Origin: Sipunculus nudus
Lineage: Eukaryota > Annelida > Sipuncula > Golfingiida > Sipunculidae
Reading direction: 5' to 3'
Length of the DNA: 64,000 nt
Assembly: GCA_026874595.1 (NCBI GenBank)
Contig: CM049307.1
Span: 49,077,678-49,141,677 of the forward strand
The notes beneath the pieces are model-generated. The model searched no databases. It saw only the letters and a list, made by a program, of their open reading frames with translations, and had not been told where the DNA came from. Positions 37,901-48,399 of the stretch are shown here, piece after piece. The translations under genes were made by a program, and so were the position numbers. Numbering within the stretch: the stretch's first letter is position 1; each line of letters opens with the position of its first letter.

Positions 37901-40900
37901 AGCCTATTTTTTTAAGCATATCACCTTTTTCCATTAACAGTTTTTATCTGATTCATTTTTTTTATTTACAAGTTTTATAAATTTGTAAAAAAAATAAACT
38001 GAAAATATAAGTTAAAATATTAGAATTCTAAGTTGCAATCATTATTTATCCAGAGTGTAGCTCATATTGAGTCATATAATGCATACACATATATTTTATT
38101 ATTTTTAAATCACAAATGTTTAAACTGAAATTAAAAGAAAATAATGCCACATCATGGCATCTACAAGATTATTCCTTGAATCACTATTTAAAAGTTTTGC
38201 ACATTGGAGTTTTCAGTACATGCTTAATTTTATTCACCAAAATAAAATAAAAGATTCCGTAAATTTGATAAAATAAAAACATCTTTTCAAATAAAATATA
38301 CACTGTTGGTTGAATGAGGGACAAACAAAATCATTGTGCTAATTACTATCTCGGCTATAATTTATTACTGGAATTAATAGTCAATTTCACATCTGGTGAA
38401 GTTTTTACTCTTCTGAAGTAAGAATTTACTTATCTGATAAACATCCACACTTTCATAGCAATACACCACTTTGTGGACACAATTAAATGTGCACTTTATT
38501 CATTGTAACCCTGGTGGTACAAATCAAAATCTAAAATGTAACATAGCCAAGAATAAAAGAAAATACAGAAAATTTTAACATTCATCTAGTTAATGCACCA
38601 TCTGGGGGGGGGGGGGAGTGCAGGGCAGAGTGGAAGCCTGCTAGTAGTGGCCAAGCTGGGCCAAGGCAAGCTGCCTGGGGTGGGTTACATAATGCAAGTG
38701 AAGGCTGTGTTACTAGGTGGGCTAGATGTAAACAACACTTGACATGGTGTATGAAAACTTGAATAAAAGCTACTCCTTTCAATCAATTCCTTTTAAATTT
38801 CAGACTTTAAAAGATTAAATCCTTATGTATATATGCTGTGAAAATTAAATTAACAGTGCTTACTGGGAAAAAATGTGCCATTGCCAAAGTTGGACAAAAT
38901 TTAAGGTATTGATTTTTTATTTATGCTAAAATCTTGAAAAATTTGCAAAATTCAGACTTAATTTTGGGTAAACCATTGAATCTTGATTAAATAAAGTTAT
39001 ATTCCTGAAAAAAAGTCTCCAGCTTCAGCAATTCTCATGTTAGGTGAGTAAATATATTTCCTGATTTTTTCAAAATTGCATTATATTTGGGCCCATAACT
39101 TAAAAATAATACCTAATACTGACCTAATTTTTGGTATGTTCATAGAAAATGTATGGAAGAATATGAATACTAAATATGATCAAAAACAGATCAGTGGTTT
39201 TGACATTAGGCAGCCTTGAAGTGTTACAATGTTTTTTTTTTAATGGAAAACAGAGGTTTTTCCTTAATATCTCAAAGGAACGAAGTCCTAATGACCCAAT
39301 TTTCGGTATGGTAGGAGATTTTGGGGACATCTAATGGTATGCAAAATTATAGTTATGTAGATCCAACGGTTTTAAAACGTGCCCTGTTAACGGCCGGACG
39401 GCCAGACGGACGGACAAAGGACCACGACTATAGCTCAGATGACTTACAGTCAGCTGAGCTAAAAATTCTAGGCTATAGGTTGCAGGGGCCTTTTGTCCGG
39501 CTACCGAGTCAATAATGTCTTACCTGGCACGTAATTTGTATGGGACAAATAATCCAAAATATTGCAAGACAGAACTCATAATGACTGCGAAATAGTAAAC
39601 AATGGTCAGGCGATACAAGCTGATGATGTCAGTCAATACAAAGTCATGTGGCATCGACCTTTGTGACGTCATTATAATATTATAAGCAGCTCTCGCTACC
39701 GTGGGCATGGAAGACCTTCTGTATAGGAGCGTTTCGGGGGCTCATAATAATAATAAGTTAAAAGGGCGGAGCAAATTTTCAGAATTCTTCTGATAAAGTA
39801 AACAAATTTTGTGTTTTCAAATGTTATATATCTGTAATATCTCTTTTAGGATATCATCCTTACAAAAAAACATTAAAACAAACAAATTGTTTATCATAAA
39901 AGACATTGTTTGTGGCAGAGAATTGTTTTTAAATAATAAAAAAAATAAATGCTTTCAACTACAATAAGTTCCACCGCCCTTGTCTATCTGTTTTATTAGA
40001 AATATTTTTATGCAAATCAAAGAACGCCAAAATTTTTTTTGCCCCCAGGGCAGAAATAGGAAAATTTCTGCTTAACTTTCTTGGAAATAATAGCCTACTT
40101 ATGTCATTTTCCAGTTAACAACTTAAAAACATTTTATGAGAAACTAGTCCTTCCATCTTTCCAGCAATCTGTTATTTGGGCATGGCAGGGAACAGTGATG
40201 CCGAAACAAACGTTACGCACAAAAGAGGCGCCCATAACTAAGGGACCAATGATCACCGTGAGGCTTGTATTCTAGTTTTGCTTTCATATCAACTTCCTTT
40301 CCATATCAATGGAGGATAAACAATGGTCACTTATTAGGGATGCCATGAACCACAGATATATATGAGTCATTTCAACCAGGCTGTAAAGTGAATTAGTATC
40401 TATATCATAAGCAGATATAGTATAAAAAATTACACATTTTCCTCTTTCTGCAGTTTATGTAAATTTGTTTGGATATAATGGTGAAATATCAGCTGGACAG
40501 GTGTAGTGAAATTTCCATCCGAGGTTATGTACTGACCCATGTTATGTCTATTTTTATAAATAGGGTAAAACAAAAACTGACTTGGGCCAATGAAGATTCC
40601 ATTGTATATTACTGAGAGATATCTTGAAAGTTAAATATATTTTATATATGTAATCTGGCAACATTTATAAGCTCTATAATCAATATTTAAAAAAATTTTA
40701 CACTCCATTGTCGTGATTTATTTGCTAAGTGCAGCTAATTATTGCTACACTTAGGCAAGGGACAGAGTCAGGGTGCGGCTTTCATGAGTGTATTTGGATC
40801 TTAGTGGGAGCTCCTTAAAGGGACCTTGCAAAATCAGGGTACAGCTTTAAAAGATGTGCAGCCAAAATCATGGATCTACGGTAGTGTGGATATATAATTA

Positions 40901-42921
40901 GTCGGACAAATACAGCAGGATTTGTTTTGCAGAGGTACGTGTTTTACCTAGTCTGGGTGCCATTTTAATTGCAGATGTAACAGAGACATACCTGACATTG
41001 ACCATATCTGCAGGTGTTCCAACAAAACCTCCAAGTGCACCAGACACACCCCCTAATAAAACCTTCTGGTAGAACGGCATTGTGGAACCAGGCTCAGACA
41101 GCAGCTTTGCCTTTACAGTCTCGTATATTGCAAAACGTGTCATCGAGTATGTCAGCTGAATAAACAAACAAATACAAATTAAATGAAAATGGCACTTTAA
41201 ACCTGTTTTTGATTGCCGAGTCATAAAGGTCTTAGATAAAACAATTTCATGTTGTAGGGCAACTGAATAATACAAAAAGTACAATTTAACTAGAAAGGCT
41301 TGGTTTTGCAGTCACATCACAACATTTGAGGAAAAAAAATATGCACTTTCTCAAAAGTTATGGCATTAATGCAAAATCAAGGTCATAAGATATGAAACTC
41401 ATCCAAGAACCATGTCTTGATGTATAAATTTGAGGGCAAAATCTGCAGTACTTCTTAAGTTTTTGGGGTCACAATGTTCCTAGATTTCAGCAGATTTTAC
41501 CTTGAAGATCAAGGAAAATGGAACCAGTTTTCAAACTCTTATGAGAATGTGATTGACAATACTTTGTGTCATATTTGAAAAAAAACTAGAATGAGATGTT
41601 TCTGCATGTGTGTCTCCCCTCCCTATGGGCCTCCCATCCCCAAATTTGAGGAAAAAAATATGGACTACTTCAAAAGTCACAGCATTCACAAATAATCTCT
41701 ATTACAGCTGATTTGACCTGGAGAGAAAGGTCAAAGTCACCCTTTTTTTAACACTTCCAATTTCAAAAGTCAAATTTCCTGAAAATATACTGAGTGGTTC
41801 ATCAGTTTTAGCAGTCATCAGTAATTTCTCTTTTGGCTGATCTCACCTTGATGATCCAGGTCAAGGTCACCTGTTTCCAAACTGGTCATAAAACTTGGTT
41901 GAAACAATTAGTGTTTCAAATTTGAGGAAACAAGATCAAATCCTGCAAAATATAAGGGGTTTAAGATAAATCTCTATTTCAGACTATTTGACCCTGATGA
42001 TAAAGGTCATGGTGGTCAGTTTTCAAACTTGCATTGTAGAAACAATTTAAATTTCAAATTTTATGGACAACAACGGCAACAACAGACCATAATGACAGAC
42101 CAAACTCTTTATGTCTCCCACCTACCATGAGAGAAGAGACATGAATACGCAGGATTTTATTAGAAAATTCAATGATAATAAGAAATGTGTCTAATTTTAC
42201 ATTATTTAACCACTGCATAATACCTGTCTCAGTATGGAAGCTGTGAGACCATTATAGAGAGCCAGGAATCCTTCTGTCCTGACGACATGGACCGCCATCC
42301 CTGTGAGTCGGAACTCAGCCTTCTGCTGTGTTTGGAGGTGTACCTGAACAAAGAACAGACATATGAATCTAGTAGCTCACCAATCATTTCAGCACCTCCT
42401 ATTTAAGCCTCCTCTGCAACCATTTTGATTCACCTTAATATATTTATTACAACAACTCCTGGCAGTCATATAAATAAAACACTTTAATTGATAAATACAT
42501 TTATGAAGGCAAAGTGTGCGTACCTAAAAACTGTATTTATATATATATATATTGGATAAACTTTATTGGATAAACTATATTCTATATGATTCATAATGTC
42601 ATGTAAACAATTGTGTTAGCAGGTAACCACGCAAATTTGACCTGTTCTTGTTGCCAGTCACACAAAGATATATTTCATTTTCAATGGCAACAAGTGTACA
42701 ATAAGAAAAGTCTGTAATCCAGTATAAGGCTTCAAGCACCGCAAAATCGAACCTTGAGCGTGTCGAGTGGATGTGTACAGCATGCAGCCATGGCACTGGC
42801 CATACCGCCATGGTACCACTTAGCGATACGCTTTGTCTTCTCAACGTGAGTGAGAGGATGATGATCGTGTTCATCAAGCCTCGTAACCACAGCAGCATGA
42901 CCCTCCGGCATCTTGGTTCGA
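28889..42921 (-). CDS. SLC25A10: Mitochondrial dicarboxylate carrier (SLC25A10 orthologue)
   Basis: Inner-membrane carrier exchanging malate or succinate for phosphate, sulfate or thiosulfate. The coding exons in transcript order are 42753-42911, 42224-42343, 40992-41155, 36908-36949, 35430-35544, 34864-34956, 34009-34089, 33400-33456 and 28889-28990. They total 933 nt, 310 residues plus stop, with every phase matching. The three carrier repeats carry the signatures PLDTLK (48-53), PADMVN (141-146) and PLDVMK (241-246). Dicarboxylate-carrier blocks are plain: ACCTHPLDTLKVHLQTQQ, LTYSMTRFAIYETVK, FVGTPADMVNVRMQND, RRNYKHAVDGLY and LFSGATMASSRAVLV. The N-terminus before KWYHGG is about 20 residues longer than in mammals and His-rich. 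An acceptor 10 nt before the ATG means at least one upstream noncoding exon. Introns reach 4.4 kb and are loaded with repeats. Confidence 0.96.
30722..30845 (+). repeat. 60-bp tandem duplication inside element copy 1
   Basis: A segment containing AAATATTAGAATTG and TTGCAAAAGTTGCAATCAT occurs twice in a row here, but once in copy 2 near 38005-38056. Confidence 0.75.
31593..32930 (+). repeat. Internal 660-bp tandem duplication in element copy 1
   Basis: The unit at about 31593-32110 and the unit at about 32255-32780 share TTAAATCCTTATGTATA, GTGAAAATTAAAT, ACAAAATTTAAGGTA, GACCCAATTTT and GGTAGGAGATT in the same order. Copy 2 has a single unit. Confidence 0.75.
33173..33559 (+). other. + strand open frame with C-x2-C...H-x4-C motif; possible LINE fragment
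   Basis: A 128-codon frame begins inside carrier intron 8 and crosses exon 8 in antisense. It contains ICKLC, then NESVHMIMGC, a spacing resembling the C-terminal zinc motif of some LINE polyproteins. No reverse-transcriptase motif is present, and conservation of exon 8 on the other strand explains part of its openness. Confidence 0.25.
33400..33456 (-). CDS. SLC25A10: Carrier exon 8 (57 nt)
   Basis: 19 codons, SLMDCAKDIARTGPSGFFK, the G-P-x-x-F-[FY]-K segment of the third matrix helix. It is flanked by CACATTCCAG and GTAAAG. A + strand open frame crosses it and appears to be a shadow. Confidence 0.94.
33727..33738 (+). repeat. Homopolymer C run (12 nt)
   Basis: C12 in carrier intron 7, equal to a G run in the transcript. 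Confidence 0.85.
34009..34089 (-). CDS. SLC25A10: Carrier exon 7: third signature
   Basis: 27 codons: GGIATALTMPLDVMKTRVM, NAPPGTYS. It carries the third carrier signature. Where mammals have a Cys in CQPLD, this protein has TMPLD. Both junctions are phase 0. Confidence 0.96.
34864..34956 (-). CDS. SLC25A10: Carrier exon 6
   Basis: 31 codons: LSFYDQIKQILLSSGFF, KDNMVCHFSSSFMA. YDQIKQ is the matrix-helix [FY][DE]xx[KR]-type motif. Both junctions are phase 0, with donor GTAAGT. Confidence 0.97.
35430..35544 (-). CDS. SLC25A10: Carrier exon 5
   Basis: Encodes YKHAVDGLYQVLRHEG, PSKLFSGATMASSRAVLVT and IGQ. The LFSGATMASSR block is characteristic of the dicarboxylate carrier. Acceptor TTGCACAG, donor GTAAGG. 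Confidence 0.97.
36908..36949 (-). CDS. SLC25A10: Carrier exon 4 (42 nt)
   Basis: Small exon encoding MQNDIKFPPEQRR between two split codons (R and N). It joins NVR to NYKHAVDGLY exactly as in dicarboxylate carriers. The donor is GTAAGT. Confidence 0.95.
36950..40991 (-). other. Carrier intron 3 with large repeat copy
   Basis: 4.0 kb intron. Its main content is a 1.9 kb interspersed element (37578-39464). The rest is AT-rich. A minus-strand open stretch near 40081-40275 (NTSLTVIIGPLVMGASF) does not match the carrier and is unassigned. Confidence 0.85.
37578..39464 (+). mobile_element. Large interspersed element, copy 2 (carrier intron 3)
   Basis: Same ends as copy 1: ACAAGGGACCCATGGGTC at the left and TCAGCTGAGCTAAAAA at the right. 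At 1.9 kb it looks closer to the basic unit, with a single internal segment and a shorter GGAC-rich tract near 39393-39418. It lies antisense to the host gene, as copy 1 does. Confidence 0.78.
40992..41155 (-). CDS. SLC25A10: Carrier exon 3: second signature
   Basis: Encodes LTYSMTRFAIYETVKAKLL, then FYQKVLLGGVSGALGGFVG and TPADMVNV, ending in a split Arg codon. PADMVN has Asn at the position usually basic, as in other dicarboxylate carriers. Confidence 0.97.
41500..42130. repeat. Tandemly built repeat in carrier intron 2
   Basis: About four diverged units of roughly 130-170 bp each contain a GATGATCCAGGTCAAGGTCA-like core followed by TTTTCAAACT. It ends with GACAGACCAAACTC. No coding frame. 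Confidence 0.55.
42224..42343 (-). CDS. SLC25A10: Carrier exon 2
   Basis: 40 codons: VHLQTQQKAEFRLTG, VVRTEGFLALYNGLTAS and ILRQ. This is the first matrix helix and second transmembrane helix. Both junctions are phase 0, with acceptor TTGTTCAG and donor GTATTA. Confidence 0.96.
42753..42921 (-). CDS. SLC25A10: Carrier exon 1 (coding): start and first signature
   Basis: ATG is at 42911-42909, preceded by CGAACCAAG and an acceptor TTCTGTTCCAG at 42922, so 10 nt of 5' untranslated sequence share this exon. It encodes MPEGHAAVV, then TKRIAKWYHGGMASAMAACC and THPLDTLK. The donor is GTTCGA, unusually weak. Confidence 0.93.
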
Positions 42922-43679
42922 CTGGAACAGAAATGTTGAAAAGGTGTTATGATATGGTTATTTTGCTTACCTGTTACAGGAATCAGTGATTTTATAATCG
43001 ATTCTGAATTTTTTCAAGAACCACAAAACAACTTAGTCACTAATGTACCAATACTGTCAATTTTTTGCATTTAACAGATGTCAAATGCAACTGTATCATT
43101 TTGAATCACATACATGTATAAGTTTCACTGTAGTATTTTTATCTAATAAAAATACCACAAAAAAAAAAACTTACCTTTTATAAATTAAAAATACTAAACC
43201 ATTTTATCTATAAGGTGGCAAATACAACACTAACATTACACAATACTTTTTGTTTGTGTCTTTCTTGCCTTCCATGATATTCTATAATGAAAAAATGTTG
43301 TTTGTCTTGCGACAGATTGGAAGCAGATAGACAAGAAAATCAGTATTCTGATTTTCTTTCTGACAGCATTTTAATTGCTTCATAACAAAAGTTGTATGTT
43401 AGTTTATAAATGGGAAGTTATAAAAGTTAACCTTGGTGCATCCTAAATATGAAGGCATTTATTGACTCAAACAAAGAACATAAAATGATACATAAGTTAA
43501 CCTTACTCGTCCCTCACTTTGAGACGAATAGTTAATCTGTATAAGACTGATAATGGAAAACAAATGTTTTTTGAGATTAAATGAATAGAATAAATCTGCT
43601 TTGGAAACTGTTAGTGAAACATTTGTCGAAAAAATCTGGTAGGATCCAGAATCTTCCCTGGAATAATCAGAATTCCTAT

Positions 43680-43756
43680 TCTTCCAAGGAAAAATGAGAA
43701 TCAAGAGATGGTATGAAATGGTTCATGTTCTTCCAAGGAAAAATGAGAATTCTCAG
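43680..43756 (+). repeat. Short direct repeat pair
   Basis: CTTCCAAGGAAAAATGAGAAT occurs twice with a period of about 54 bp. Confidence 0.85.
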
Positions 43757-46206
43757 AAGATTTTATATAAGGTGTTCTTCCAACGGTAGATCATGGTTGC
43801 TGTCTTATCTGCCATTTAAACAATGTGTAAGCCAGTTGAAGTTAAAGACTGTCCTGTAATGATGAGTTATGTCTGCTCAACAAATTTGTTTTTGTAAACT
43901 ATAACTTTCTATAAGGCTAAAAAAGAATATATATAGAATATCAAGAATATGAGTAGTTGAATGTTAATATTTTATTTTTTAAAATATATAATATTTCAAC
44001 CTTTTCTGACAGTAACATGGTAATTTTCTTACCATGAATGTTATAAATAATAAAAATATTAATAATAATAATTATATTTATAACAATGAAGAAAAGATGT
44101 CAATTTTTTTTGGATTTTATCAATTTAGTACAAATGCTACATGTGTTAATGTACTAATATATAAAATCTATAAGTAAAATAACATATAAAGTTCAACATT
44201 TACAAACATGCCATGTCAGTAGTCTGCAGCTGGCAAATGTTGTCACAGTCAAGGAACTGAGATTTTCTCAGCTATAAATATCAGGATCTGAGCGTGAAGA
44301 AAAAACAGAACTTGTACCTCATTTTGACGCAGCTGTTGTTTATACACACAGTTCATGCAGGGTCCAGACGTAAGCACACAACTTGCCACAAACTTATTTC
44401 TACCTCCAGCACATGAGAAGCAGCAAAATAAGGCAAGAATGCAACAATAGCTAGGCAGCAAAAACGGAACTTATGTCATCTAATCTGCAAAAGAATGGTG
44501 TATAAGGTTAACAACATAGCAGCTTTAATCCATTAAAATGGTAAACATTAGTAGCAGACACATGTAAAGGTTTCTCTTACTGTTGATAACTGCTGGTATA
44601 TATATACATACTAATTTTCTATAATAATATGACAATTTGCTACTATATTTTTTTTGGCAAAATGTGAACAACTAATGAAAGCAAAAACAAGCAAGTATAC
44701 CTGTAAGTCCCAATATACAGGTAAAACTTCATTTGATATGGAAAGATTAAGTGCACCTGTTCAGACTTTATCAATGTTTTCCAACCAAAAATTTAATTGG
44801 GTGTGCCCTTTATATGAATGAAAAGTACTTCTAGGAAGTTATATACATTCAAAAGTTATGACTACTCTGAATATAAATAGAGAAATATGGTATGGGTGGC
44901 ATTTAACCTGTTTTGATTTATGCAAAAATGAGTTAGGGACTCATAATCAGGCAAAGACATAATGGCTACCCTGTGCCAGTCTCTAGCACGGATGTGAAAA
45001 AAAGAACCATTCCAAGGCAAGTAAACAATTAAAGCCATACACATATTATGTGAGATTATCAATAGATGTGCAATGGTATATTATGTTAAGTGCTGCATGT
45101 TAGATGATTGCCATACAAGAGGATAAAGCAATAACACAGGAAACATAAACTCATGAAACTTTATAAAATATTCTGAAAATAAGCTATCAATGGGTTTGTT
45201 ATCTGAAAAGCTGTTCAACATAATGCATTTTACAATAAACAAATGCAATCTTGATAAGAATAAGATTACATGCAAGAAACCAGGAATTCTCAGGAATGCA
45301 AGCCTCCACCATGTGGGTTTGGTTTCCCTATTTTGGGATGCCCCGAAAACCTTGTTTGTATATACTTATTCGACCCATATTTCTAAGTTAATTCATGCAA
45401 AACTGTACATCTGTGAATATTCCTTGATTATATTCTTGAATTCAGATCCTGTGATGGATCCACACCAAATTCTAATCAATTTTTTAATGGCTTATTCCCA
45501 AAATCCACTGAAAATATCATGAGATTCCATTCACTCTTCTGATGTTCTGGGGACACAGAACTTCAGCCTGGGGTAGATCACAACTGACAAAGTGACATGT
45601 AGAATCACAAAATGCAACCTTGTGATTAGGCTCTCACAATTGTGCTGGGTACAAGTCTATATATTTCTTGTTTACAGTACAGACTAAATTAAAGACAATC
45701 ACACGATGACAAAAATTCTCTGCAGGTCTCCTAATTAATGGATGCAAAGACATTTAAAATGGAGATGCCCACCTTGTGTTTTTTTTCATTAAAGCAAGTT
45801 TCTGGAAAAGCATTATTTACTGGTTTTATGCTCAGAAAAGTGTATGGGAATGTTTTTATAATTGTTTGAAAACTATTTAAGTCATTATTTGTATCAACAG
45901 GGATTCAAGTGCTTATTGTAGAATCCATGGACAGCTAGGGTTTACTGAATCATCAAACTGTATTGATAAAAAACACATAAGCATTACTGGATAATATTGG
46001 TACATATGCAAATAAAGCCTGATTCCTCATGAAAATAATTCATGATCATGTTCTTCTGCAATTTTTTGCATTTCCCACTCTGGTTTCCTGGAATAGCAGT
46101 TCATGCATATGACAGTTTATTAAACATTGTTTGGTAGTATACATAGCTATAGGGGACTACATACTGAATCGAAAATGATAAGGGGGTAAGTACATTGTTT
46201 GGAGCA

Positions 46207-46214
46207 GACAGAAT
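46207..46214 (+). repeat. Target duplication of outer hAT-type element (left)
   Basis: GACAGAAT, repeated exactly at 48355-48362. Confidence 0.9.
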
Positions 46215-46241
46215 CAGGGTTGGGGTCAAATACGTATTTGT

Positions 46242-46249
46242 ATTTAAAT
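46242..46249 (+). repeat. Target duplication of inner hAT-type element (left)
   Basis: ATTTAAAT, repeated exactly at 47624-47631. Confidence 0.88.
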
Positions 46250-47623
46250 CAGGGTTGGCAATTTCTTCTGAGAGGTGGTTCCTTCCATGGAAACTTCCGC
46301 AAACTTCCAGCTCGGAAGAAATAGTTTCCTCCATTTCTTCCGGAAGAAACTTTCTAATTTCATGTTAGAATATATAAATCTAATAAATTTTCAGCTTTAT
46401 GTCTGCATAAAACATAATCTGTTCTATCCTATTTGCAAATATAAAGTTTATATTAATATATAATGTTAGCTTTGAATTTATGACTATTCGTTTAATTTAG
46501 TTAGACAATATGCATAATGAAGTTTAGAGTTTGTCAGTTCAGGTGACATAATTCAAAATCAATGGACACAGGTTTTAGTCCTGTGGACCATGCAATGATT
46601 ACCAGGTGATTACATAAAAAAAGTGCAGCTTCACTCCATTTACCCCTGACTGCACAGAGAGGCAGGGTATGGGGAAGCCATGACATAATTAACAGGGTTT
46701 CATTCACTATTCGAATGGTCAATCTGCTCCTTGTTATAATAGATTATTACCAAGCAGATACACATGTGCAGAGAAAGGGTTTCTCATATTTTCTAGGTAA
46801 TTTCTAGTTTTGGCATAATTCACAACAAGCTCAGGAATAGACTAGTTGTTTGCAGGGCTACAAAACTGGTGTTTTGCTATTGCATGCTTCATGGTAACTT
46901 AGATGTAGATTACTGATAGGTACTGATTGTACTCCAATGTGTTTAACAACAGAACTTACAGGGAGTGATGCCTAAATTTAAATGAGTAATAATTATAAGT
47001 TCAACTGGTGATTACTGATCAATCATAGTGTAATATCACATAGGATATATACTATTTAGATTCTACATTAGTTAATGTGTTATTATGCAGCACTGCATTA
47101 ACCTTGGCAGCAATGCACTTGCCTGTTAAGATACAAGATGAGAAAATTGTAGAATATCAATCTGTAATTCTCTATCATACAAAAGTAATAAAGCTGAGTG
47201 ACACAAATTAGGTAAGAACTAGTTTCAAATACAGAAAACTTCCTCTAACCAAAGAACCTTTGGTTAATTAACATGTCAACACATACTATGCAACACTACA
47301 TACTTATACACATCCATCAGCTGCAATTTTGGCAATACTACTAGAATAAAACTGACAAAATAATATTTAGTTTAATCATAGCATTGTTCCTGTACACTGA
47401 TCAAAAGTCATATTGTTTTATTTTATTCCAAAGAAGTAAAAATAGTTCAAATATCTGTTTTTATTTTTGTGTATCACACTATTACTCTTACTGTCCACTA
47501 AGTTCCACTTTCATCCATTACTTCCGGAAGAAAGTAGAGGAAACCCCATTTTCTCCACTTTCTTCCCACTTTCTTCCCATGTCTCAGAAGAAATACATTT
47601 CTTCCAGAAGAAAACCAACCCTG
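46250..47623. mobile_element. hAT-type non-autonomous element (inner, nested)
   Basis: The left end is CAGGGTTGGCAATTTCTTCT, and the right end on the other strand is CAGGGTTGGTTTTCTTCTGG. It is flanked by the perfect 8-bp duplication ATTTAAAT. Sub-terminal regions are rich in CTTCCGGAAGAA-like palindromes and TTCTTCC motifs. It is 1374 bp with no transposase-like frame. Confidence 0.88.
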
Positions 47624-47631
47624 ATTTAAAT
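47624..47631 (+). repeat. Target duplication of inner hAT-type element (right)
   Basis: ATTTAAAT, identical to 46242-46249. Confidence 0.88.
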
Positions 47632-47944
47632 ACAGTCAAAGTGTGTATTTGTATATGTGATGAACAAAATGATAATATTTGTATTTGTTCTAATATTTCA
47701 TGTATTTGATCAAGTGCTGTACAAATACATATTTATATATAAATATTCATACCTGCCATCATTTTGAAAATTTAACTACTAATTAACTTTTGAACAACCC
47801 AAAAGGCAGCAACAGGTCAAGTGTTTCACTTCTTCCTGATGTTTGCAATCACAAATGTGCCTGGATAATTAATTGCTTAGGCCTCTGCCTCACCAGGTTG
47901 TTCAGTGGCAAGGGTCAGAACGCGGAATGTGTTCTGTGGGGAGC

Positions 47945-48085
47945 GCTGCTGTCTTTCAGACAATAGGTTTGAGGAACAAATGTTCCTGCTATGCAACAGG
48001 GAATTTATTAAAACTTACTAGAATAAAGATATCTTTCAGACAGTAGGTTTGAGGCATTTATGTTCCTGTGTTGCAACAGAAATGT
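47945..48085 (+). repeat. 78-bp tandem duplication within the outer element
   Basis: CTTTCAGACAATAGGTTTGAGG and CTTTCAGACAGTAGGTTTGAGG start two adjacent units that also share TGTTCCTG and GCAACAG. Confidence 0.75.
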
Positions 48086-48354
48086 TTTTTTAAACCTTGT
48101 AGAATATAGAAGGACTCTGATCTCTAAAAGTACAAAAGAAGTATAGGTATGAGTAGACATTATGAATATTTATGGTGCTTGAAAATAATAAGTATTCTAT
48201 ATAACCTACATTTGCCTATTTTGTATTTGTGTTTGATGTTCTGTATTTGTACTTATTCTTAACTTCACCCACCTGTATTTGTATTTGTATTTGGAGGAGA
48301 ACAGCTCTCATATTTATATTTGTATTTGGCATACTGTATTAGACCCTAACCCTG

Positions 48355-48362
48355 GACAGAAT
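48355..48362 (+). repeat. Target duplication of outer hAT-type element (right)
   Basis: GACAGAAT, identical to 46207-46214. Confidence 0.9.
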
Positions 48363-48399
48363 GAGTACATGTACACATTTGCTGAATTAGTCATGAAAA

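Larger units (their letters stand above)
46215..48354. mobile_element. hAT-type non-autonomous element (outer, interrupted)
   Basis: It starts CAGGGTTGGGGTCAAATAC, and its right end reads CAGGGTTAGGGTCTAATAC on the other strand, so the ends are inverted repeats with few mismatches. It is flanked by a perfect 8-bp duplication GACAGAAT, the target-site length of hAT transposons. Without the inner insertion it is about 758 bp. Sub-terminal TATTTGTATTTG repeats are present at both ends. No transposase frame. Confidence 0.88.

Noticed and set aside
44249-44461. Cys-rich minus-strand frame (CMNCVYKQQLRQNE) considered as an upstream carrier exon
   Set aside because: It has a possible GTACAA donor, but no recognisable domain and no evidence linking it to the carrier, whose ATG is in the exon at 42753-42921.
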